Shown: positions 7,474-20,665, numbered from the stretch's first letter. The stretch is 43,724 nt of DNA from Acidobacteriaceae bacterium (GCA_003151435.1 PLXP01000143.1:1-43724); one strand, 5' to 3'. Numbers and translations: made by a program. The notes: generated by a model not told the origin, from the sequence alone.

Positions 7474-10400
7474 CTAGTATGCCAACGCCTTGCAGGAGAG
7501 GTAATCAGCTGACGCCCACGCTGCCGCCACACCACTCGTATTGAAGTTACCGACCGTGCAACTGGTGGTTGACGAGGCTGTCTGCTTGGTCATAAAAACC
7601 GTGGCTGACGTTGTGGATGTGTCTGCACAAGTACAACCCCACCCCTGTGCCGCCGTGGGTAATGAAATGACTCCGCTTGTGGCCGTCCCTCCGGTGCCCA
7701 CGTTTACGGTAAAGACCGCCGTACCGTTGCCAGCAGCGACGAATGCGCCCGTCCCAAACCCGCTGCCCACTGTCGGCAATGTGCGGGACATCAGCATCTG
7801 TGACAGTGCAATGTTATAGAAGGCGGCGTAAGATGCCGATTGTGCGACCTGCGACGGCTGAGTACCGACGGTATACGTCCCGGTCGCCATGAAGATTTGA
7901 CCGTTGGCACTGCCATCAAACCAATAGTTCGCGCCGGGTATGCTTTCTACTATACGAACGCCAGCATTGCCGTAGTAATACACGTAGCTTGAACTATCAA
8001 CTTTTAACAACGGATGCACAGCCCCGGAGCCATCAATAGCGTTAATTGCCGTGTTATTACCTAAGAGAGGTCCGGCATAGCCAGTTACGGCACTGTAATC
8101 GGGGTAGAACACATTACCTGATCCAGAATCGTTGAACATCGAGGTATAAGGTGGTCCGTTGACCCAATAGTTCACGCCGATGTGGTTGTGGGCAGAGGTA
8201 GAGGTAGCAAGGATGTCGCTGGATGTCGTTGCGCCGCGCATAAAGTTGTTGTGTTCAACCGTAACCCCCACTGTGTTATTCAGGCGCAACCCATTCGCAG
8301 TGATGCCGTTTACAACCTGAAAAGAGTTTCCTGAGACAGAACCAGCGTACACGGGCCCATCTAAATCAAGAACAGAACTGTTTGACCCGGTGAACCCCGG
8401 TTCTGTCTCAAACTCATTGTTCTGGATTTGCAAGGATGTTGCTTGAATCGCCCCGCCAAAGCGCGTTCCCCCAGAGAGGGTAATGAGATTGCCTTCAAGC
8501 ACAAAGCTAGTCCCACCTGAGACAAAATCAAAGGTGTTGGTGCCGGTCCCACCTATCAGATTATGCTTGACTAGAATGTTATCGCCGCAAGTGGTACATG
8601 AGATACCGCCGAATATGGCCGACTCTTCAATCGTGAAGTGAGATGGGGTGCCGTACCATGCGCTCGGGCCGCTGGAATAGACATACACACCATTGCTCCC
8701 GAGTTGCCGGATGTTCACATGCCGTATCAGGCCATCCACAATTACATTGTTTGATCCGTCAAGGTTAATTCCGTATCTCCCCGGCGTTCCTGATTGAGGG
8801 ATAATAGCGAAGTCCTCAAGGGTGATGCCCTTCATCTCTGCGGAAGACGTGGGGGTGACATTTATCACGTCCGTCGTAGAGCCTAGTGAAGATGAGACAT
8901 ATAAAACGCTGTCCCCCCCCGCACCACGGAGGGTTACTGGCGTAGTAATCAAAATATTCGCGGTGATGAGGTAATAGCCGGATGAGATGTATACCGTGCG
9001 GGCTGCCGCGTTGCCCGTCGTAACCGGCAGGCTATTGATGGCTTCCTGTATACCACCTGTGCCGCTTGCAGATGTCCAAGGGCTGCTGGGAGTCCCCGTC
9101 CCACCTGTGGCAAATTGACTAGCATATGCAGAGCCAGCGATGTTTGGCGCAGTTATCGCTGTGCCAGCCGCGACGTTGCCATCCACCTTCACCCCGGTGG
9201 CGCCGTCGGAGACGACTCCTGGCAATGCAGATTGACCTCCAAGATTTGCAAGTGCTGCCGAAGCTGTGGTGGCTCCTGTGCCTCCCGCCGTAACAGAAAC
9301 CGCCGACGTCCCCGCAATCGCCGTCCCATTGCCGGTGTAGTATGCCACTTGCCCCGCGGTTCCTGCATTCACCGTACCGTTGAGGCTGCCGCTCCCGCAA
9401 CTCGATCCGGTGTTCGTGATATATCCGGAGTTATCGATCTGAAGGCAGTTATGCCCGGTCCCCGAGGCAAGACCGGGAAGCTTGATCGCCGTAGGATTCA
9501 GAAATGCAGCAACTAAACCAGCACTCGATCCGGAATAGATATCCGTTTCGGCTCCCGAGCCGGATTCATAATTAAGCCGTATATGTCCGGCAGCATTGCT
9601 CGCGTTGATATACGTATCGCCGCTGTTTGTGCTTTGGTACGCCTTGAAACTATCCAGTCCCCCTGGCGCTGAGTTGAGAGCCCAGTTATTGCTGGCGTCC
9701 TTCACCATGTACCACTGGCTGCTTCCATTCCAGTCTTTGTAGATGAGCGATTCTTTCTGGCTGGCGGTCGCGCCCGCCCAAAGAAACGCGTCGGCCTCCG
9801 CATCCGCTTGGTTCTTGATCGTCGTCGAGCCGATGAAGGTCGATGGTCCGCCCACTTGAAGCGTCCCGTTAAACTGCGCATTGCCCGCACTGTTGATCGT
9901 CGCCACCGTGGCTCCGTTCGATCCGCCAGACCCGAACACCACGCCTCCCGTGCCGGCGTTGGCTGAACCGTTCAGCACCACTGCACCTGCCCCTGCCGCA
10001 TTGATCACCGTCTGGTTATTCGTGCCCGATTGACCATTGTTATACTGGCCAATCGACAGCCGGTAGACGTTGTTCAGTTCGTCCAGCACCTGGTAGAACT
10101 GCTCACCCGCGGTCGCATCGCTCAGTCCCGTCGTCCAACGGTATCCAGAGTCCGTCTGATAGCGATTCAGCAACCCCCGCTCGTTCCCGGTTCCGATCCC
10201 GATGCGGTAGTGGTTGGTCAACGTAGCGTCCTGCTGGCTGCCATACCAGTCGCCATTCATCCCGTTGAAGCTGCGATGAAACGTGTCCAGAAAGCTGTTC
10301 CGCGTCCCGTTGTCCTTCAGTTGGCCCGTGAACATCGTTCCGCCCGTCATCCAGTTGTTATACGAGCTGCCCGCGTCCGCAACCACCTGGTTCGTCGAGT

Positions 10401-11865
10401 TCTCGTTCCGCAAGCCGACAATCGTGTTGTTCTGCGCGTTCGCTCCCAGATGCACGGCCGTTGAACAACCCTCCACATCCCCGCCGGTAAAAGTGTTTCC
10501 ATCTCCCTGCTGCAGGTTGATCCCGTATGTCCCGCTCATCGGACTCCCACCGCTCGTTGGACAATTGATGTGCAATCGCACAAACGTGCTCGCATTCATC
10601 CAGTCCGTGGCCGCCGAATTCGCCGCCTGGTGCCCAATCGCATTGAGAGCGGTTCCAAATCCCCCAAACTCATCGTCCTGAAAAGTTCCTCCCGTGTAAT
10701 TGCCGGTACCATCCAGCGTAAGTCCCGTCTGATTCGAGTTGCCGAGAAAATACAGGTTCTCGAGGTCCAGTTCCTGCGTGCGATAAGCTACCATGCCCTG
10801 CGCGGTCGACACGCTCGACGCGGTTGTGTTAATCACCGCGTTGTCCATGTGAAAGCCCGGCGTGTCCATTGCGTAAGTCGGGTCTCCCACCTGCACCATC
10901 GCACCCGTGCCGGAGTAAAGGAACACCGTCCCGCCCTGGCTGCCGCTCGCCGTACTCGCCCCTCGCATCGCGCATCCGTGGAACGTAACATTCCGCGTTC
11001 CCGCAGCCACAATCACTTGGTGGTTTGTCGCGATCGTGGCGCACGGAAACTGCACCGTCACGTTAGCTGTCGAGATGCTCAGGTCTGATGGCAGCGACAC
11101 ATTCCCGGTGAAGTTACGCGCGTCGCACGTGCCGCCATAAGTCGCATCCAATCCATTGATGCATGACTGCAGCTTTGACCCAAAATCGGAACCTTGAGCC
11201 TGATCCGCCTGGTACACCCCGCCCAGCTTCACAGCAGTCAGCGGGCCGCTCATTACCCCCCCGCTCAACGGAACTGCCTGGCTGAATTGCGAGTCGACAT
11301 AATGCTTGTCCGCCGCCTGTGTGGGGATCTGCGGATCGCCATTTAAGTAGAGCGGCCCCGTCAAACTCCCGCCAGACGCCGTCAACAAGCTTTGAGTTAG
11401 TTCCTGAATCGATTGGTCCACATAGGTCTTGCTCACCGCCTGCACAGCCTGCGCCGCGGGCATCACTTTCGCCCGCACCTGCCCCAGGCTCACCTGTGCC
11501 GCAACAGGAATGACCCAATACTCCGTACTCGTCGTTCCATCGCTCAAGCTGTAGATCGCCGTGTAATACAACCCCGCCGGGGATGCGCTCACGTTCGGAG
11601 CAAGATTCACGCTCACGTACCCGTCGGTCCCGATTGCAATCATCGTCCTGCCCGCGGTCACTGCCTGGTTGGCAGCGGTCGTGAACGAAGGCCAGCTCAC
11701 CTGCAACGTCCCCGCACCCGGATGCCCGTTCGCCAGGTACACGGTTCCCTGAACGGTCGTCGTGCTGAACCCCTGTGCATGCGCCATCCAGCTCAATGCC
11801 ACCCATAGCAGGCACACTTCCAGCCGTTTGCCAACGCGCGACCATTCTGTCTTCGTGAGCTTCAT
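7474..11865 (-). CDS. Exported beta-helix fibre-like protein in phage locus
   Basis: A 1,463-residue protein starting at ATG 11863-11865 behind an AGAGAGAAGA site. It opens with a Sec signal peptide (basic start, then VCLLWVALSWMAHA, cleavage near residue 30). Residues 30-130 form a domain with GTVYLANGHPGAGTLQVSWP. Residues about 140-210 carry two tail-fibre-type repeats (GGSLTGPLYLNGDP, then AADKHYVDSQF and GGVMSGPL). Residues about 215-530 and 930-1270 are right-handed beta-helix/pectate-lyase-like segments (for example GINLDGSNNVIVDG). Between them is VTAGGTGATTASAALANLGG, a motif common in phage tail fibres. The C-terminal part is encoded by visibly more AT-rich DNA than the N-terminal part, suggesting exchange of the tip domain. 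It probably binds a cell surface or glycan. A true phage fibre does not need a signal peptide, so export is the puzzle. Confidence 0.75.
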   Translation of the reverse strand: MKLTKTEWSRVGKRLEVCLLWVALSWMAHAQGFSTTTVQGTVYLANGHPGAGTLQVSWPSFTTAANQAVTAGRTMIAIGTDGYVSVNLAPNVSASPAGLYYTAIYSLSDGTTSTEYWVIPVAAQVSLGQVRAKVMPAAQAVQAVSKTYVDQSIQELTQSLLTASGGSLTGPLYLNGDPQIPTQAADKHYVDSQFSQAVPLSGGVMSGPLTAVKLGGVYQADQAQGSDFGSKLQSCINGLDATYGGTCDARNFTGNVSLPSDLSISTANVTVQFPCATIATNHQVIVAAGTRNVTFHGCAMRGASTASGSQGGTVFLYSGTGAMVQVGDPTYAMDTPGFHMDNAVINTTASSVSTAQGMVAYRTQELDLENLYFLGNSNQTGLTLDGTGNYTGGTFQDDEFGGFGTALNAIGHQAANSAATDWMNASTFVRLHINCPTSGGSPMSGTYGINLQQGDGNTFTGGDVEGCSTAVHLGANAQNNTIVGLRNENSTNQVVADAGSSYNNWMTGGTMFTGQLKDNGTRNSFLDTFHRSFNGMNGDWYGSQQDATLTNHYRIGIGTGNERGLLNRYQTDSGYRWTTGLSDATAGEQFYQVLDELNNVYRLSIGQYNNGQSGTNNQTVINAAGAGAVVLNGSANAGTGGVVFGSGGSNGATVATINSAGNAQFNGTLQVGGPSTFIGSTTIKNQADAEADAFLWAGATASQKESLIYKDWNGSSQWYMVKDASNNWALNSAPGGLDSFKAYQSTNSGDTYINASNAAGHIRLNYESGSGAETDIYSGSSAGLVAAFLNPTAIKLPGLASGTGHNCLQIDNSGYITNTGSSCGSGSLNGTVNAGTAGQVAYYTGNGTAIAGTSAVSVTAGGTGATTASAALANLGGQSALPGVVSDGATGVKVDGNVAAGTAITAPNIAGSAYASQFATGGTGTPSSPWTSASGTGGIQEAINSLPVTTGNAAARTVYISSGYYLITANILITTPVTLRGAGGDSVLYVSSSLGSTTDVINVTPTSSAEMKGITLEDFAIIPQSGTPGRYGINLDGSNNVIVDGLIRHVNIRQLGSNGVYVYSSGPSAWYGTPSHFTIEESAIFGGISCTTCGDNILVKHNLIGGTGTNTFDFVSGGTSFVLEGNLITLSGGTRFGGAIQATSLQIQNNEFETEPGFTGSNSSVLDLDGPVYAGSVSGNSFQVVNGITANGLRLNNTVGVTVEHNNFMRGATTSSDILATSTSAHNHIGVNYWVNGPPYTSMFNDSGSGNVFYPDYSAVTGYAGPLLGNNTAINAIDGSGAVHPLLKVDSSSYVYYYGNAGVRIVESIPGANYWFDGSANGQIFMATGTYTVGTQPSQVAQSASYAAFYNIALSQMLMSRTLPTVGSGFGTGAFVAAGNGTAVFTVNVGTGGTATSGVISLPTAAQGWGCTCADTSTTSATVFMTKQTASSTTSCTVGNFNTSGVAAAWASADYLSCKALAY

Positions 11866-12111
11866 TCTTCTCTCTTCTTTCCTTTGGTTTCTTCTTCACC
11901 GGACGAATTGAATGCTTTGAAGTTCAACTCCCTAAAGCGACTTGCAACGCCTGCGCGCGTGTCGCAGCCATCTTGCACGCACCATGCGTCCGTGGCCGCG
12001 CCCAAGCCGTGCGGTATCCTTCCACCGCATGACTTGGGCACGGCCATTCGTCAACAACTTGTTTCTGTTGGTTTGGTTGCTCTGCTCGTAAAGCTGAACG
12101 CCGCCATCACG

Positions 12112-12426
12112 CTACCGGCTTGCTGCCGCCGTCTCTGCGGCAGCCTTCTCGCCCTTCCATTCAGGCTCAGCCGCGAGTGCCTTCGCCAGGCTCGCGGCAA
12201 GGTGATTCGCCGCTGGCTCCTCGCTCTCCGTCACCTCATTGGCCAACTGGACAATGAATCGTATGACGTTCACGTTTCCCTCCATTGCACCAGTCACCAG
12301 CGCAAGCGCGATTTTCTCGCTGTTATCTTTCAGCCTTCTATCAACTGCTCTGCCGAGGCCCGCAGCGCCCTTGCTTACTGGCTTCTTTTGGGCGCCCGCT
12401 GCCTTCTTGCTGTTGGTCCGGTTCAT
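12112..12426 (-). CDS. Small basic phage-region protein, possible terminase small subunit-like
   Basis: A 104-residue protein starting at ATG 12424-12426. An in-frame GTG at 12456 is possible. The N-terminus is Lys/Ala-rich (NRTNSKKAAGAQKKPVSKGA). The core, RRLKDNSEKIALALVTGAME followed by GNVNVIRFIVQLANEV, resembles the helix that ends small terminase-associated proteins (pattern: residues predicting that a region of the genome gains or loses copies by length). The C-terminus is Ala/Glu-rich. It is the first recognisable gene of the minus-strand phage cluster, upstream of the fibre and terminase genes. No definite family was recognised. The small-terminase idea rests on position and a weak pattern. 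Confidence 0.5.
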   Translation of the reverse strand: MNRTNSKKAAGAQKKPVSKGAAGLGRAVDRRLKDNSEKIALALVTGAMEGNVNVIRFIVQLANEVTESEEPAANHLAASLAKALAAEPEWKGEKAAAETAAASR

Positions 12427-13091
12427 TGATCCGCCATTCCCAGACCGCCACTCCACGGCTCATCGCTTCCCCGTAGAAAGAAAAAGAGGCGACTCCCTTT
12501 CGGAAATCACCCCTCTCTGTATGCTTCGAATGCGGCGCCTCATCCAACACCGCCCTGCGGACCACCGCAGCTCATTCGCATCCGAAACTCGATCTCCAAG
12601 CGGTCCCGAAACGCCTGCACCCCATCGCCGCTCCCGCTCAATCACGCCCGCTTCTTCCCGGCGGCACATCGTTGTCGCCGCGGTCGCACTCAGCCCCGCA
12701 TCGCATAGGACACATGCGCCCAGAACCTCTCCGGGATCTACCTCTCCACGCGCAACTCCGCGGAAAGGAGTCCGAAAGAATCGGGAAAGGAATCTCTCCC
12801 CTTCCCTTCTTATTTGTTGATTACGTATGAATGTTCTTAGCTTAACGAATTCCAATCAAATTCTCTGCAAAGCTATTGATCGGGTAATTCATGCTATTTC
12901 CCCGCACTAACCACAAAATGCCGGTTTTGACTATTTGACATTCAACTCGTCTCTATCTCTCACCTTCTAAATCAACCAACGCTAAGTTATAGATTGCCAC
13001 ATCGGTTCCTCCCATTCGAAGAAGTCCGCCCTCCGCCTCCGGCCACCGCACTGCCCGTCAATGATCCCCGTCAATGATCTAAGATAGGCAG
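12427..13091. other. 665-base border region between phage locus and chromosome
   Basis: No gene can be supported. A minus-strand frame with TTG start covers 12460-12855 (131 codons) but its Arg/Cys-rich translation matches nothing I know. Bases 12830-13000 are more AT-rich than the surroundings and could hold the promoter for the phage cluster. Two tandem copies of the 13-base CCCGTCAATGATC occupy 13054-13079, just before the isoaspartyl peptidase start. No attachment site or tRNA is visible. Confidence 0.4.
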
Positions 13092-14078
13092 GTGAAATCC
13101 CCAGCCATACACGCCCCCACCCTCCTCGTCCATGGCGGCGCATGGGCCATTCCTGCCGCCGACGCAGCCGCTCACGAGGCCGGCGTGCGCAACGCCCTCG
13201 AGGCTGGTCACGCCATTCTCTCCCGCGGCGGATCCGCCCTCGACGCCGTTGAAGCCGCCGTCACCATGCTCGAAGACGATCCCACTTTCGACGCTGGCCG
13301 GGGCAGTTTCCTCACCTCCGACGGGCGTGTCCAACTCGATGCGCTCCTCATGGATGGCGGCCGCATGAAAGCCGGCGGAGTGGCCTGTGTCGAGCGTCTC
13401 AGCAATCCCATCCGGGCCGCGCGCCTGGTCCTCGAACAGAGTCCCCACGTCTATTTCGTCGGTGCCGGCGCCGAGCAGTTCGCCGCCGCCCACGGCATGT
13501 CCCTCATTGACAATCAGGAGCTCGTCCTCCCCCGCGAACGCGAACGCCTGGCCCGCGCCCTGGCCCGCCAGTCCGCCGGACTCTCCGACGAAACCTTCTC
13601 CGGCCACAGCCTCCACGATGACAAGAGCCCTGAAACCGCCTATCCCCCCGCCGCATCTCTCACGCCCGATTCGCACGACACCGTAGGCGCAGTCGCGCTC
13701 GATGGTCACGGCGACCTCGCCGCCGCCACATCCACAGGCGGCACGCTCAACAAGACTCCCGGCCGCGTCGGCGACTCCTCGCTCATCGGCTGCGGTTGCT
13801 ATGCTGACAATCTCGCCGCCGCCGTCTCCCTCACCGGCTGGGGCGAACCCATCATGAAGCTCGTCCTCGGTAAATGGGCCACCGACCGTGTTGCCGCCGG
13901 AACCCATCCCGAAATCGCCGCCCGCGAGGCCATCTCCTACCTCTATAACCGTCTCGGAGGCCACGGCGGCATCATTCTCCTCGGCCCTGACGGCCGATTC
14001 GGCCTCGCCCACAATACCCCCGCCATGGCCTGGGGCCTCGCCACCCCCGCTGGCCTCCACACTGGCCTCACCATCTGA
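13092..14078 (+). CDS. Isoaspartyl peptidase / plant-type L-asparaginase
   Basis: An N-terminal-nucleophile hydrolase that autocleaves and then hydrolyses beta-aspartyl dipeptides or asparagine in protein turnover. The 328 residues match the family length. LLVHGGAW (residues 11-18), the region AGRGSFLTSDG, and the cleavage site HDTVGAVALD with Thr 197 as the predicted nucleophile are all present, followed by STGGTLNKTPGRVGDSSLIG, the substrate-binding block. The start is GTG at 13092. No ATG occurs before residue 59 and the ribosome site is modest. It is the first plus-strand gene after the phage locus and has no obvious operon partner. No signal peptide is seen, so it acts in the cytoplasm. 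Confidence 0.93.
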   Translation: MKSPAIHAPTLLVHGGAWAIPAADAAAHEAGVRNALEAGHAILSRGGSALDAVEAAVTMLEDDPTFDAGRGSFLTSDGRVQLDALLMDGGRMKAGGVACVERLSNPIRAARLVLEQSPHVYFVGAGAEQFAAAHGMSLIDNQELVLPRERERLARALARQSAGLSDETFSGHSLHDDKSPETAYPPAASLTPDSHDTVGAVALDGHGDLAAATSTGGTLNKTPGRVGDSSLIGCGCYADNLAAAVSLTGWGEPIMKLVLGKWATDRVAAGTHPEIAAREAISYLYNRLGGHGGIILLGPDGRFGLAHNTPAMAWGLATPAGLHTGLTI

Positions 14079-14167
14079 CTATCTTTCAGCAGGTTGGCAT
14101 TGGTGCACTGAGTCAACTGTGAGCACCAGGTTCTTCATCATCCACTCGAAGGAAGGTAATTGGAACG

Positions 14168-14449
14168 ATGAAAATCGGCTTCTACATCTGTTTTGGAATC
14201 ACCCTGGTCTTTTACGTCAGAACTGTACAGGCCATCTGGAGACTCGTAGCTGAGAGCAGACTTCTCGAACCGGAAGCGCGCTTCAATCGCTTCTGGTGGA
14301 CACCTGCCTGGAAAGTACATCGGATCGGGTACCCGGAGAGCCCCGTCCGCCGAAAGATCGTTATTCGGTTCTTGCTCACATTTGGGTTCATGATCGTGGC
14401 AATGGCTTGCCTGGCTTATTCGGAAATCCATGCCACGAAGATTCTCTAA
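14168..14449 (+). CDS. Small two-helix membrane protein
   Basis: A 93-residue protein starting at ATG 14168 with GAAGGAAGG upstream. Residues 3-25 (FYICFGITLVFYVRTVQAIW) and 66-85 (IRFLLTFGFMIVAMACLAYS) are predicted membrane helices. The loop between them is basic and aromatic-rich (RFNRFWWTPAWKVHRIGYPE). It lies 48 bases before the maf gene. I do not recognise a family. The good ribosome site and coherent hydrophobicity support a real gene. Confidence 0.6.
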   Translation: MKIGFYICFGITLVFYVRTVQAIWRLVAESRLLEPEARFNRFWWTPAWKVHRIGYPESPVRRKIVIRFLLTFGFMIVAMACLAYSEIHATKIL

Positions 14450-14496
14450 GCTGGAAGCCTCATCTACTCGAATCCGAATACTGCAATAATCCCAAT

Positions 14497-15087
14497 ATGC
14501 TCGTCCTGGCCTCCGCCTCCCCCCGCCGCCGTGAACTCCTCATTCAGGCCGGCTTCTCCTTCACCGTCCGCCCCGCGCACATCCCTGAAGATCCCTTCCC
14601 CAACGAAGACCCCATCGCCTACGTCACCCGCCTCGCCCGCGAAAAAGCTCAGGCCGTCTTTCACGATCTCTTGTCCGAAGAGTCGGCCCCACCGCAGGTG
14701 GTGGTCGGCGCCGACACCACCGTCACCCTCGACAACCACATCCTCGGCAAGCCCTCAGATCCCTCCGACGCCGCCCGCATGTTGCGCCTTCTCTCCGGCC
14801 GCACCCACCGTGTCATCACCGGCGTCGCCGTGGTCACCGCCGATTTCACTGAAGTAGCCGCCGAAGTCACCGCCGTCCGCTTCCTCACCCTCTCCGAAGA
14901 GGAGATCGCCGCCTACGTCGCCACCGGCGAACCCATGGACAAAGCCGGCGCCTACGCCATCCAGGGCCGCGCCGCCCGCTGGATTCCCCGCATCGAAGGC
15001 TGCTACTTCAACGTCGTCGGCCTCCCACTCGCTCTCGTCGCCACCCTCCTGGAATCCTCCGGCATCCATCCCGCTGCCAATCTCTAG
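14497..15087 (+). CDS. maf: Maf-family nucleotide pyrophosphatase
   Basis: Hydrolyses non-canonical or modified nucleoside triphosphates (dTTP/UTP-type) to the monophosphates, a house-cleaning enzyme once named a septum inhibitor. Length 196 residues is typical. LVLASASPRRRELL (residues 2-15) is the phosphate-binding signature. VVGADTTVTLD holds the catalytic Asp. LSGRTHRVITGVAV and DKAGAYAIQGRA are the remaining family motifs. ATG 14497 was chosen because the Maf fold starts there. The open frame before it has no homologous content. The key residues are intact. Confidence 0.95.
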   Translation: MLVLASASPRRRELLIQAGFSFTVRPAHIPEDPFPNEDPIAYVTRLAREKAQAVFHDLLSEESAPPQVVVGADTTVTLDNHILGKPSDPSDAARMLRLLSGRTHRVITGVAVVTADFTEVAAEVTAVRFLTLSEEEIAAYVATGEPMDKAGAYAIQGRAARWIPRIEGCYFNVVGLPLALVATLLESSGIHPAANL

Positions 15088-15317
15088 CTCCCCTCCCGCT
15101 CCTTGATTCGAAAGCTATTGACTCGCGGCAGCATTCAAACCCATCCCCGCTCCGTGTTCCCCTTTCCCAAATCGAATCTCGCCGCATTCGTAGCCATACA
15201 TGCCTTCGCGTCGATTCCCAGCCTGCGGTCCAACAGCGTGAATGACCGAAATAACGGTTCCTTATTGTCCCTGAACCGCGCTACACTCCGAGTTACCTAC
15301 TTATAAAAGGACATATC

Positions 15318-17285
15318 ATGCGGAAAGCTACCTTCCTGGCCCTTCTTGCCTTCTTTGCTCTCGCATCACCTGCAGCTCTTCACGCCCAGTTTCAAGAGCC
15401 CACCAAAGAAGAACTCCAGATGACCTCCGATCCCAAGGCCCCGGGAGCCGCCGCCGTCTACCTCTTTCGCCAGGAAACCACCGACGATGCCCTCCACTTC
15501 AAGAGCTACTATGAACGCGTGAAAGTCCTCACCGAAAAGGGAAAAGAACTGGCCACGGTCCGAATCCCCTATGAGGTCCGCTCATTCAAGGTTGCCGCCA
15601 TTCGCGGCCGCACCATCCATTCCGACGGAACCGTCATTCCCCTCGCCACCAAGCCCTCCGACCTGGTCGATGTCAAGACCGCCGGCTACCAGCGCAACAC
15701 CACGGTCTTTACTCTTCCCAGCGTTGAAGTGGGCAGCATCCTCGAGTACTACCTTCAGCTTCGTTACGACGACAACCTCGTTTCCGAGCCCATTTGGGAA
15801 ATCCAGCAGCCCTACTTCGTTCACAAGGCGCACTACTTCTTCAACCCCTCCAAATCAGATGGAATCATGAACAGTCGCGGCGATGTGCTCAACAAGCTCA
15901 TGTACGGAGTGCACGCCGGCAACGATGCCAAAATGGTCCACGACCCCGTCAACCACTACACGTTCGACATCGCGGATGTGCCGCCCATCCCCAATGACGA
16001 CTGGATGCCTCCTCTCAACAGCGTCAACTGGCGCGTGGACTTCTACTACACCAACTACTCCACCGGAGCCGAGTTCTGGCAAAACGAAGGCAAACGCTGG
16101 GCCAAGGAAGCCAATCGCTTCGCCAACCCCAGCAAGACTCTGCAGCAGGCAGTCGCTGAAATCGTTGCCCCCGGCGATTCCGAAGACCAGAAGGCTCGCA
16201 AGCTCTACGACGCCGTCATGAAGCTCGACAACACCAGCTTCACCCGCCAGAAGTCCGCAGCCGAACGCAAAAACGAGAAGCTGAAAGCCATCAAGGATGC
16301 CGAAGGTGTGTGGAAGGAAAAAAGCGGCTACGACGACGAAATCGCGCTCCTCTATGTAGCCCTGGCCCGCGCCGCCGGCCTCCAGGCCTACCCCATGCAG
16401 GTCGTCAACCGCAGTCGCGCTATGTTCGATCCGACCTATCTCTCCACCTCTCAACTCGACGACGACATCGCCATCGTTGTCATCGGGGGCAAAGAGGTCT
16501 TTCTCGATCCGGGTCAGAAGATGTGCCCCTTCGGCTTGCTCCACTGGAAGCACACCCTCGCCGGCGGCCTGCGCCTCGCCTCCTCCGGCAATGGATATGC
16601 AGTCACTCCGAGCAACACTTTCTTGCAAAACGCCGTGCAACGCATCGCCGACCTCTCTGTCGATACCGACGGTTCCGTCAAAGGTACAGTCCGCTTCGTG
16701 ATGACCGGCCAGGAGGCGCTCCGCTGGCGCCAGCTCAGCATCAAAAACGATACCGAAGAGGTAAAGAAGCAGTTCAACGAGTCCATGCGCGCTTATCTAC
16801 CCGATGGCGTACAGGCCGACTTCGACCACTTCCTTGCGCTCGATGACTACAACAACAACCTCATCGGTTTTGTGCAGGTCAGCGGCGGCCTTGGCGCCTC
16901 CACCGGCAAACGTTTCTTCTTGCCCGGCCTCTTCTTTGAGTCCCACAGCAAGCACCCTTTCGTTGCCGAGGACAAGCGCACCATCCCCATCGACGTCCTT
17001 TATCCCAAAAAGGATGATGACGACGTCACCTATCATCTCCCCACCGGCTACAGCATCGAGAGCACACCGCAGGTCAACACTCTCACCTGGCCCAAGCACG
17101 CCATGCTGAAAATCTACTCGAGCCACATGACCGGCGCCATCCAGATCTCCCGAAGCATGGTCTACAACTACACCCTCCTCGATCCAAAGGATTATGCCGA
17201 GCTTCACGACTTCTATCAAAAGGTCGCTACCGCCGATCAGCAGCAACTCGTTCTCACCCGTACCCAAGTCGCACAAGGAAACTGA
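15318..17285 (+). CDS. Exported DUF3857 protein with inactivated transglutaminase-like domain
   Basis: A 655-residue protein with a Sec signal peptide (residues 1-23, ending LHAQ). The DUF3857 beta-sandwich covers roughly residues 45-215 and the transglutaminase-like domain roughly 280-430. The usual catalytic Cys segment (GDCKD) is here GYDDE (residues 337-341, Asp 339 in place of Cys). The usual His is replaced by Asp 383 in LDDDIAIVV. Only the third residue, Asp 397 in FLDPG, survives. It is therefore most likely non-catalytic. The start ATG has AAAGGA upstream. The downstream paralogue begins one base after its stop, so they form an operon. The family is periplasmic or envelope-associated. 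Function is unknown, and a binding or scaffolding role is inferred. Confidence 0.85.
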   Translation: MRKATFLALLAFFALASPAALHAQFQEPTKEELQMTSDPKAPGAAAVYLFRQETTDDALHFKSYYERVKVLTEKGKELATVRIPYEVRSFKVAAIRGRTIHSDGTVIPLATKPSDLVDVKTAGYQRNTTVFTLPSVEVGSILEYYLQLRYDDNLVSEPIWEIQQPYFVHKAHYFFNPSKSDGIMNSRGDVLNKLMYGVHAGNDAKMVHDPVNHYTFDIADVPPIPNDDWMPPLNSVNWRVDFYYTNYSTGAEFWQNEGKRWAKEANRFANPSKTLQQAVAEIVAPGDSEDQKARKLYDAVMKLDNTSFTRQKSAAERKNEKLKAIKDAEGVWKEKSGYDDEIALLYVALARAAGLQAYPMQVVNRSRAMFDPTYLSTSQLDDDIAIVVIGGKEVFLDPGQKMCPFGLLHWKHTLAGGLRLASSGNGYAVTPSNTFLQNAVQRIADLSVDTDGSVKGTVRFVMTGQEALRWRQLSIKNDTEEVKKQFNESMRAYLPDGVQADFDHFLALDDYNNNLIGFVQVSGGLGASTGKRFFLPGLFFESHSKHPFVAEDKRTIPIDVLYPKKDDDDVTYHLPTGYSIESTPQVNTLTWPKHAMLKIYSSHMTGAIQISRSMVYNYTLLDPKDYAELHDFYQKVATADQQQLVLTRTQVAQGN

Positions 17286-17286
17286 C

Positions 17287-20665
<3,379 letters not shown>

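Noticed and set aside
12460..12855. Possible phage regulator gene on the minus strand
   Set aside because: It needs a TTG start without a ribosome site, the Arg/Cys-rich translation is unlike known regulators, and the other frames are interrupted. It is noted only as part of the border region.
1..12855. Gene transfer agent rather than prophage
   Set aside because: Only terminase, portal, protease and partial capsid are visible. GTA-specific tail and adaptor genes are not in the window, so the two cannot be told apart here.
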